Shown: positions 57,765 through 64,000 of the stretch, in pieces | How the letters are laid out: each line of letters starts with the position of its first letter | Position numbering within the stretch: position 1 is the first letter of the stretch | Assembly (NCBI RefSeq): GCF_943192945.1 | Contig: NZ_CALPCE010000009.1 | Span: 1-64,000 of the forward strand | Source of the DNA: Anaerocaecibacter muris | Lineage (GTDB): Bacteria; Bacillota; Clostridia; Christensenellales; Pumilibacteraceae | Direction of reading: 5' to 3' | DNA length: 64,000 nucleotides | Program-made: the position numbers and the translations under genes | Notes under the pieces: generated by a model | Database searches by the model: none | The model's input: only the letters and a program-made list of their open reading frames with translations | What the model was told of the DNA's origin: nothing

Positions 57765-59591
57765 CTATACGCTGGCGGAAACCATGTTTCGCCAACCGCA
57801 TTCGCGCAATTCCTGTCCGCGTTCGAGGTCAAACGCGGGCAAAATTTCCTGTTCGAGTTCGGCTATTTGCTCCGTCTTTCCGTTAAGATAATCGTTAAGA
57901 ATATCGCGGCAGTGCAACATTCTTTGCCGCAATCCGCCGAGGCGTATGTCCTGTATATCGAAGCCCTGCGGCTTGTTTTCGCTGTACCAGCACTCGCGGA
58001 ACGCTTTGTAAAACTTATCGACGAGCTTGACAAGCTGCGGAATTTTGTCGGCAAGCGCTTTTAGCGCAGGCTTGTCGCCCGCTTTGTACGCCGCTCGCGC
58101 GCGCACGCCGAAATCGAATTTTTGCGCGGCAAGCTCGACAAGCGCGGCGGTGGATTTAAACATGTACGAAAACTTGCCCGTGCGCCGTTGCGCCGCGCGC
58201 AGTCTGTTTGCCGCGGTCGTAAGCCGTTCGTAAAATTCGGGGCGCATGGCGTAATCGTACAGACCGCAAAGCAAGTCGCTGTACAAAAACACTTTTGTCA
58301 TGTTTCCGCCGATAAAATCGCCGCTTATTCCGCGCATGGTATTGTCCGCGAGTTCGAGAGTCAAAAAGTCGTCCCAGTCGATAGAAGTCGCGATTTTAAA
58401 CGCCTTTTTGAAGTCCGTTTTGCCGTAAGCGAGTTCCGCAGTCGCAACGAGCGTAGGCAGTACGGCAAAAGTCGGGCACTCCGCGCCGTCGTCGCCCCAC
58501 ACCGTTATCAGCACGTCGTCCACGCCGTGCTTAACGCAATTTTCAAGCGCGAGCTTGTTGCGGTTAATCGACATTAGGTTGGACGGAGTAAACGTATTCC
58601 AACACCACGCGCCGCCCGCAAAAGCTATCCTGTCGCTCATGATTTTGTGCGCCGCGAACATCTTGTCGTAATGTTCGCTGTCGTTGTTATAATAATCCCA
58701 ATAAGTAAGCGTAACGTTTTGCGGAATCAAGTCCAAAAGCTCTTGCGATATTTCGCCGTCGGCGGGTTTATACGCGCCTTTATTCAACAGCCTGAAAAAC
58801 ATGTCCGACCACATAGTGCAGGAATAGCCGTACTTTTCGGCAATTTCGAGCACGCGCTTCAAATGCTTGGACATAATTTCAAAACGGGAACTGTACCCGT
58901 TTTTGTCGAGGTACTTGCCCAGCCCCAAATTATGCGCTTCGTCCATGCCTATATGTATGCGCCGCGACCGAAAACACTGCGAAACGGTATTGAACATTTT
59001 GTCGATAAGCTCGTAAGTTCCTTCGTCGCCCGCGAGCAAAATATCGTTGCAATCGATAATCGGCGAAAACCTCTTCCAGCGGGTTATGGCGTTGAGGTGC
59101 GCCAAAGTCTGTATGCACGGAACAAGCTCCACGCCGAACGTCGCGCCGTAGCCGTCAAGCTCTTTCAGTTCGCTCGCAGTGTAGCGACCGCGCAAATATC
59201 CGAAGTACGGCTCGCCGTCGATTTCGTAAGTGTCCTCTGTGTACAGTTCGAGCGTGTCGTATCCAATCGTCGCCAAACGCCGTATAAGCGATTTAACAGC
59301 CGTCACCGTCATAACGGCGTTACGCGAACAGTCAATCATCGCGCCCAAGTTCTTAAACGAACAGCGTTCAGAATATCCGATTTCGCCCGCAAGCAGTTTG
59401 ATAAAACCGCGGTAAAACTCGCATTTTTTGTCGTAAGTAATAACGTAACCGTTATCGCCGCGCGCGACTCCCGCTTCGCCCTGCGCCGCCGTAAGTTTGA
59501 CATTGCCGTCAAGTCCGAATTTATAATCGGCGCGCAGTTCGCGCAACCCGTCGGCAAAATCTTTGTCGAGCGACGTTATATCGAAATTCAT
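57765..59591 (-). CDS. GH20-like beta-N-acetylhexosaminidase
   Basis: A 608-aa intracellular (no signal peptide) glycosidase. The barrel shows 'GAMIDCSRNAVMTVTAVKSL' and the catalytic Asp-Glu pair in HIGMDEAHNLG, followed by 'YSCTMWSDMFFRL'. This matches the GH20 group of Hex1-like enzymes from Gram-positives with a helical C-terminal domain (about 430-608). It likely removes terminal GlcNAc or GalNAc from glycans or muropeptide-type substrates. GGAG is 5 nt before ATG 59591. It shares direction with nagB. Confidence 0.85.
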   Translation of the reverse strand: MNFDITSLDKDFADGLRELRADYKFGLDGNVKLTAAQGEAGVARGDNGYVITYDKKCEFYRGFIKLLAGEIGYSERCSFKNLGAMIDCSRNAVMTVTAVKSLIRRLATIGYDTLELYTEDTYEIDGEPYFGYLRGRYTASELKELDGYGATFGVELVPCIQTLAHLNAITRWKRFSPIIDCNDILLAGDEGTYELIDKMFNTVSQCFRSRRIHIGMDEAHNLGLGKYLDKNGYSSRFEIMSKHLKRVLEIAEKYGYSCTMWSDMFFRLLNKGAYKPADGEISQELLDLIPQNVTLTYWDYYNNDSEHYDKMFAAHKIMSDRIAFAGGAWCWNTFTPSNLMSINRNKLALENCVKHGVDDVLITVWGDDGAECPTFAVLPTLVATAELAYGKTDFKKAFKIATSIDWDDFLTLELADNTMRGISGDFIGGNMTKVFLYSDLLCGLYDYAMRPEFYERLTTAANRLRAAQRRTGKFSYMFKSTAALVELAAQKFDFGVRARAAYKAGDKPALKALADKIPQLVKLVDKFYKAFRECWYSENKPQGFDIQDIRLGGLRQRMLHCRDILNDYLNGKTEQIAELEQEILPAFDLERGQELRECGWRNMVSASV

Positions 59592-59655
59592 AAAAACTCC
59601 TTTCACGGTGCGGGACTGTACAGATAAGCCCCTGCCGTCCGCTTGTAATTCGTGT

Positions 59656-59684
59656 ATTATATCAATGCGGTACGGCTTTGTCAA
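59656..59684 (-). promoter_or_regulatory. promoter of GH20-nagB
   Basis: Perfect TTGACA (59679-59684), 17-nt spacer and perfect TATAAT (59656-59661) preceded by TGA. Confidence 0.9.
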
Positions 59685-59735
59685 TGCTTAAAGCACAGTT
59701 TTTACAATTATTAACATTAATGTTTTACGCTCGTC

Positions 59736-61733
59736 TTAACGCCTGCGAACGGACGGACAAAACTTGTCGGGAACGCTGTTTATCTTGTGTTCGATAAGCG
59801 GCAACAGTTGTTTCTGCGCGGTCTTGCGCGCCTTTTTTATAGCTTTTTTGACCGTGACGGCGGACGGCGGCGCAAGGTCGGCGCGCGCCTCCGCTTTCTT
59901 TATGAACGGAGTTTTTAACAGCTTTTCTATTTCGGGCGCGGTCGGCTCGAACGCGCCGTCGTACCCGTAATATGCGGGCGCAGTCTTTTTGTCCGCGCCC
60001 ACGGCGAATTTATCGCCCGTCAGCTTGACTTCCGCGCTCGCGCGAATATCGGCGGACGACAGACCTATATCCACCGCATACTTTCCGCCGAGCGTGACGA
60101 ACCGCGCGTTTCCCGCGTCGTACACCGCAATATCGGAAGCGTCCATAACGAGCGTAACGCGCTTGCACTCGCCCGCTTCCAGTCTCAACCGAGTAAACGC
60201 GACGAGCCGCTTTTTAAGTCCGTAAACGGGCGCGTCCACAGCCGTCAAATATGCTTGACAAACTACGCTGCCCGCGCGCTCGCCCGTATTCTTAACGTCG
60301 AACGTCGCCGTTATTTCGGAACAGTCGGCTTTTAATCCGACCTTGCCTATTTCGTATTCGGTATAGTCCAAGCCGTGCCCGAACGGATACGCAACCGCCG
60401 ACGTAAAGTTGCCGAACAGCATATATCCGTTGTACAGCGATTCGTATCTGAAATCGCCGCGCTTGCTGTACTTTATATTATTCGCGGGATAGTCCGTCTT
60501 TTTGTCGCACCACGTAAACGGCAACCGTCCTTGCGGCGCGTTGCCCGTAATCATGTCGATTATCGCCGCAACGTCGCGGCACGCGGGGCAAAACAAAATC
60601 GCGTGCGCGTTTTTCGCCGCGCCCAATTCGCAAGCGCACCCGCCGCAAATAACGACGACAGTCGGTGCGACCGCGGACGTTTCCGCAATCGCATTTTGCG
60701 TTTCGGGCGATATTCCGTCGCGTTCGTAATCGGTAATCAAAAACACGTTTACTTCGCCGCGGCTATCCGTAGCGCGCGCAATAGGTTTAACGCCGTAACG
60801 ATCGCCGTCAATAAAATCCGCCGCCGTGCCGAACAGCGTTATTTTTTGCGTTACCGTCGGAAGCGCGCCGTCGTTTTTCAACAGCACCGAACTCGCGCGC
60901 GAAAGGTCGGGCACAACCGCCGATTTAAGCCGTTCGCTCGGCTCGGTTTTATTTCGTTCGTAAGTATTGACCGCGGTAGCGAGTATGCGTTCTATGCCGC
61001 GGTCGAGTTTGCTCTCTATAATTTTTCCGTCAACGACGGCTCTGTAAAGTTCGCGCTTGAACGCGCCGTCCGCGCCGAGTATGTACGCCGCGCCCGTAAA
61101 CTCTTGCAGTTTGGTTTCGCGCCGATATTCGGTAAGCACAGCAGCGTCCGCGCGCACGTATTTAATAAGCCTGTCCGCCGCGCCGCGCGACTCGCACAGC
61201 CGCTCGCCGTTTAAATAGCCTTCGTCAAACTGCAACGCCGCGGCGACGCGCCCCGCCTTTTTGAGCGGGTACAAATATAACTCGTTGAGCGCGCGATCGT
61301 CTATCGTCCTGTCAGCGTATGCGCCCTGTCCGAGGCTGTCCGTAAACACAAACCCTATCCCGTCGTCGGTACGACAGCTTTTTAAAAGCTCTGCTGTGAG
61401 AAACGGATCCTCCGAAAAAAATTCGCTCGCGCCCGCGCTCATGGGGTCGCGCATTATTCCGCAACATACCGCACCCGCAAACGCCTCGCCGTTATTGCGC
61501 GCGACGGCGGCGCGGTAGTATGCAACCTGCTCGCACAGTTCCGTCGAGAACGTGCAACCGATAGCGGACGAAAACGGCAAAGCCGCCGAGTACGGCATAA
61601 CGCCGTCGCCCAGCTCTGTTTTTGCGGACTTGGTCACGGCTTGCGCGGAAACGGTCGTTCCGCCGCCTACAAGCTCAATCTTATCCGCAAGGCGCATGGT
61701 CGGGATAATTCCGCGAATCCTGTCCAAATCCAT
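59736..61733 (-). CDS. GH3-like protein with degenerate nucleophile region
   Basis: A 665-aa protein with GH3 layout. An N-terminal barrel remnant is followed by 'ELYRAVVDGKIIESKLDRGI', the GH3 linker motif, then a beta/alpha sandwich ('APTVVVICGGCACELG', 'GNAPQGRLPFTWC') and a C-terminal FN3-like domain ('YPFGHGLDYTEYEIGKVGL'). Where active enzymes have the nucleophile in SDW/TDW, this reads VLTEYRRE, so the Asp is replaced. It may be inactive or mechanistically altered. A Lys-rich tail ends it. No Shine-Dalgarno; the ATG is 5 nt after the upstream stop, suggesting coupled translation. Confidence 0.8.
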   Translation of the reverse strand: MDLDRIRGIIPTMRLADKIELVGGGTTVSAQAVTKSAKTELGDGVMPYSAALPFSSAIGCTFSTELCEQVAYYRAAVARNNGEAFAGAVCCGIMRDPMSAGASEFFSEDPFLTAELLKSCRTDDGIGFVFTDSLGQGAYADRTIDDRALNELYLYPLKKAGRVAAALQFDEGYLNGERLCESRGAADRLIKYVRADAAVLTEYRRETKLQEFTGAAYILGADGAFKRELYRAVVDGKIIESKLDRGIERILATAVNTYERNKTEPSERLKSAVVPDLSRASSVLLKNDGALPTVTQKITLFGTAADFIDGDRYGVKPIARATDSRGEVNVFLITDYERDGISPETQNAIAETSAVAPTVVVICGGCACELGAAKNAHAILFCPACRDVAAIIDMITGNAPQGRLPFTWCDKKTDYPANNIKYSKRGDFRYESLYNGYMLFGNFTSAVAYPFGHGLDYTEYEIGKVGLKADCSEITATFDVKNTGERAGSVVCQAYLTAVDAPVYGLKKRLVAFTRLRLEAGECKRVTLVMDASDIAVYDAGNARFVTLGGKYAVDIGLSSADIRASAEVKLTGDKFAVGADKKTAPAYYGYDGAFEPTAPEIEKLLKTPFIKKAEARADLAPPSAVTVKKAIKKARKTAQKQLLPLIEHKINSVPDKFCPSVRRR

Positions 61734-61738
61734 AATGT

Positions 61739-62074
61739 TTACTTTGTTACGGTGTTAAACTTGAACATGCACGTCGCCGTCTTGACGTAATATTCCAGCC
61801 TGTCCGAGTATTCGTAAATATAAATATCGCTGTGCGCGCGCGACAAAAACACCATAGGGCGTTCGGTCTGTTGTAGCGGCGCGTCCTGCGCAAGCTCGCG
61901 CACAGCCGTAACGGTCGCGGCATCCGCGCTCGATTCGGGTTGTTGCGATTGCAAGCCGCCGTCCGTCGGAAGTATAAACTTTTCGTCGTACTTTGTAAGA
62001 TTCAAATAATCGTCGGTGGGCGCGGGGCTTGTCTGCTCGCCGAACCCGCCTCTTCTTCTGCCGAATAAACCCAT
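61739..62074 (-). CDS. hypothetical 111-aa protein
   Basis: No family recognised. The N-terminus is basic and glycine-rich (MGLFGRRRGGFGEQ), followed by a polar low-complexity linker (about 15-70) and a short conserved-looking beta-rich C-terminus ('VFLSRAHSDIYIYEYSDRLE'). No TM or signal peptide. AGGAG lies 10 nt before the ATG. It sits between serS and the GH3-like gene in the same operon. Confidence 0.7.
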   Translation of the reverse strand: MGLFGRRRGGFGEQTSPAPTDDYLNLTKYDEKFILPTDGGLQSQQPESSADAATVTAVRELAQDAPLQQTERPMVFLSRAHSDIYIYEYSDRLEYYVKTATCMFKFNTVTK

Positions 62075-62143
62075 AAGTTTTTATCGCTCCTTGTTGGTCG
62101 CTTGCCGCATGTCGTCGGGCTAAAATCGCTTGCCGAAAGTTCG

Positions 62144-63418
62144 TTATTTCAAAACGTCGCAACCGACAAACGCGCGCAGCACTTCGGGCACGGTAACCGA
62201 GCCGTCTGCGTTTTGATACTGTTCGACGATAGCCGGAAGTATGCGCGACGTCGCAAGCCCCGAACCGTTGAGCGTATGCACGTAACCTATCTTGCCGTCC
62301 GCGCCGCGATAACGCGTCATATTGCGGCGCGCCTGATAATCGTTGGCGTTGGAAACAGAGCTGACCTCTTTGTAAATGCCCATGGACGGAATCCATACTT
62401 CAATATCGTAAGTGCGCGCCATGGACGCCGAGCAGTCGCCCGCCGCGAGCTTGCTCAATCTGTAATGCAAGCCCAAGCCCTCGACAAGCGCGCAAGCCTT
62501 GTTGACAAGCTCCTCGAACGCCGCTTTGCTCTGTTCGGGCGAAGTGACCTGCACCATTTCCACCTTGTCGAACTGGTGACCGCGAATCATGCCGCGCTCC
62601 TCCGCGCGGTAGCTTCCCGCTTCCTTGCGATAGCACGGCGTGTAAGCAAACAACTTTTTGGGCAGTTCGCTCTCCTGCAAAATTTCGCCGCGGTAAATAT
62701 TAACGAGCGCGGTTTCCGCCGTCGGCAACATGAACCGCCGCGCCGCGCCGCCCTCCGCCGTTTCCACGCGATAAACATCGTCCTCGAACTTGGGGAACTG
62801 CCCCGCGCCCAATCCACATTCGTAATTGAGCATGTGCGGCGGCAGAATAAAGGTATAGCCGTCCTTGATGTGCGTCGTTATAAAGTAGTTTAACAACGCC
62901 CACTCCATGACCGCGCCGCGCCCCGTGTACAGCCACGAGCCGTTGCCCGCAAGTTTTACGCCGCGTTCGTAATCTATAAGGCGCAACGCCTCGCACAGCT
63001 CGACGTGATTTTTAATCGCAAAATCGAAGCTCGGCTTTTCGCCCCACACCTTGATAACTTTGTTATTTTCCTTTTCGCCCGCAACGACGTCGGGATCGGG
63101 AAGATTGGGCAAGCACAAGAGCGCGTTTTTAAGCGCGTCCTCCGCCGCTTTGAGGTGCGCGTCGTTTTCCGAAATCCTATCGCCCAGCTCGCGCATTTTT
63201 GCGAAAATCGGCTCGACGTTCTCGCCCGCCTTTTTAAGCCGCGGTATGTCCGCGCTCACTTTGTTCTTTTCGGCTTTGAGCGTTTCTGTGCGCCCTATAA
63301 TTTCCCGACGCGTTTCGTCGAGCTTGATTATTTCGTCGAGGTCGGCTTTACAGCCGCGTTTTTCGAGCGCCGCCGCAACTGCGGTCGGGTCGGTGCGTAT
63401 AAGATTGATGTCTATCAT
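62144..63418 (-). CDS. serS: seryl-tRNA synthetase
   Basis: A 424-aa class II synthetase. The N-terminal coiled-coil arm (about 25-105) binds the long variable arm of tRNA-Ser. Motif 2 is 'CYRKEAGSYRAEERGMIRGH', and motif 3 is 'LNGSGLATSRILPAIVEQYQ'. I place the start at the ATG at 63418 (MIDINLIRTDP); the longer frame reads through the leader. AAGGA is 9 nt upstream. The leader is only about 29 nt, so there is no T-box. First gene of serS-hypothetical-GH3. Confidence 0.96.
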   Translation of the reverse strand: MIDINLIRTDPTAVAAALEKRGCKADLDEIIKLDETRREIIGRTETLKAEKNKVSADIPRLKKAGENVEPIFAKMRELGDRISENDAHLKAAEDALKNALLCLPNLPDPDVVAGEKENNKVIKVWGEKPSFDFAIKNHVELCEALRLIDYERGVKLAGNGSWLYTGRGAVMEWALLNYFITTHIKDGYTFILPPHMLNYECGLGAGQFPKFEDDVYRVETAEGGAARRFMLPTAETALVNIYRGEILQESELPKKLFAYTPCYRKEAGSYRAEERGMIRGHQFDKVEMVQVTSPEQSKAAFEELVNKACALVEGLGLHYRLSKLAAGDCSASMARTYDIEVWIPSMGIYKEVSSVSNANDYQARRNMTRYRGADGKIGYVHTLNGSGLATSRILPAIVEQYQNADGSVTVPEVLRAFVGCDVLK

Positions 63419-63453
63419 CGGTCGCGTCCTTTTCGTTTCGTATCTGTACAACT

Positions 63454-63482
63454 ATTATAAACCAACGCGCAACGAAAATCAA
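63454..63482 (-). promoter_or_regulatory. promoter of serS
   Basis: TTGATT (63477-63482), 17-nt spacer, TATAAT (63454-63459). Confidence 0.75.
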
Positions 63483-63506
63483 CACTATACGCACACTTTT
63501 TTGCCG

Positions 63507-64000
63507 TTAATTATCGGGCGGAACATCGGGCATGCCGCCGCCGCTCTTTATTACGCGTCGCGCCCGCGCGTGCGCAAGCGCCGCCTTTACGTCGAGCGCG
63601 CCCGTAAGTATAACGCCGCTTGCGTACACCGTAAGAAACGCGCCGCCCGCTATAAGCGTTTGCCACAGCGCGGGAAGCGTCGTCATTGCGGTAAGCGCGC
63701 TCACGCCGATAAACGCCGCCGCACCCGCGACTGTGCACGCGAGCGGCTTGATAAACGCGTCCGCAACGCTCACGCCTATCGGCATGCGCGAGCTTGCGCA
63801 GCGCACGGTCAACGTCGCCGCAACCGCATAGCACGCCGCCGTCGCGCCCGCCGCGCCTATTATGCCGAACGCGCGCACCAATAGCGGCGTAAGCCCTACT
63901 TTGACGCACGCGCCCACGACGAGGTTAATAACCGGTCGGTGCGCGTTGTTGTGACCTTGAAGAACAGTCGTAGCAAGCTGTAACACGCCGATATAAAATA
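63507..64000 (-). CDS. polysaccharide/lipid II flippase, MATE-like (SpoVB/MurJ type), C-terminal part
   Basis: A partial gene: the frame is open to the window edge (FYIGVLQLATTVLQG at the edge). About 164 residues are visible, with four or more TM helices. 'LQGHNNAHRPVINLVVGACV' and 'FGIIGAAGATAACYAVAATL' are typical of the C-terminal half of SpoVB/MurJ-like members of the MVF/PST exporter superfamily. The product moves lipid-linked sugars across the membrane. A possible SpoVB in spore cortex synthesis, but this cannot be told from the fragment. Confidence 0.75.
   Translation of the reverse strand, partial: FYIGVLQLATTVLQGHNNAHRPVINLVVGACVKVGLTPLLVRAFGIIGAAGATAACYAVAATLTVRCASSRMPIGVSVADAFIKPLACTVAGAAAFIGVSALTAMTTLPALWQTLIAGGAFLTVYASGVILTGALDVKAALAHARARRVIKSGGGMPDVPPDN

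Noticed and set aside
1-64000. CRISPR array or cas genes
   Set aside because: No regularly spaced direct repeats or Cas-like proteins were seen anywhere in the window.

Overview
The window reads as a chromosome segment from an uncultured, spore-lineage Clostridia-type Firmicute of moderately high GC. This is inference from content: WhiA, HprK, a DnaE beside WhiA, class II FBA, a SpoIIQ-like M23 protein, a SpoVB/MurJ-like flippase, AdhE, group B and group C [FeFe] hydrogenases and a large Firmicutes-type SRP RNA. No quinone-linked respiration appears; the carbon metabolism is fermentative (GapA, PfkA, FBA, AdhE). Most genes are on the minus strand. Strong promoters follow TTGACA-N17-TATAAT, often with an extended -10 (TGn), and Rho-independent terminators are frequent.

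Layout. 0.1-5.6 kb: glycolysis (gap, fba, pfkA), an M29 aminopeptidase, a YcxB-like membrane protein and a small XRE regulator. 5.7-11.9 kb: minus operon murB-PHP-whiA-dnaE. 12.0-13.9 kb: plus operon of a Fic-like protein with a degenerate motif and a YegS/DAGK lipid kinase. 14.0-18.8 kb: minus operon dtd-queH-uvrC::HAD-hprK, in which UvrC is fused to a Cof-type HAD phosphatase. 18.9-21.4 kb: tRNA-Val(GAC) followed by an AT-richer accessory patch with a 251-nt imperfect inverted repeat, overlapping mini-genes, an SLOG-like protein and two frameshifted genes. 21.5-26.3 kb: GH32-fructokinase-GH78 sugar operon. 26.5-27.1 kb: an orphan ECF-like sigma factor. 27.2-30.3 kb: rpmE, then a DUF1385::PrmC fusion and prfA. 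30.4-32.8 kb: an MDR dehydrogenase and SpoIIQ-like genes. 33-37.7 kb: operon of 2Fe-2S ferredoxin, group C [FeFe] hydrogenase with PAS, SpoIIE-type phosphatase and group B [FeFe] hydrogenase. 37.9-41.3 kb: adhE and an APH-like kinase. 41.5-43.5 kb: an aldo/keto reductase and a LacI regulator with a 12-base G tract. 43.7-50.7 kb: hlyIII-ileS-methyltransferase-pseudouridine synthase-galT. 50.9-53.2 kb: zinc-ribbon Ser/Thr kinase and a Sel1-repeat protein. 53.4-56.5 kb: perR-rubrerythrin and marR-Ntn hydrolase. 56.6-56.9 kb: SRP RNA. 57-64 kb: nagB, GH20, then serS-hypothetical-GH3, and a partial flippase at the edge.

The most noteworthy pattern is that six transcription units (12072, 18782, 26493, 41474, 50745, 50882) have a good promoter whose -10 ends only 6-8 nt before the start codon and have no Shine-Dalgarno sequence. 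These are predicted leaderless mRNAs in a genome where most other genes have clear SD sequences. Other points: two gene fusions (UvrC::HAD, DUF1385::PrmC), a homopolymeric contingency-like tract in a LacI regulator, perfect operator palindromes at perR, marR and rpmE, and an H2-sensing-type hydrogenase cluster with a phosphatase. All functional calls come from motifs read by eye; no database search was run.
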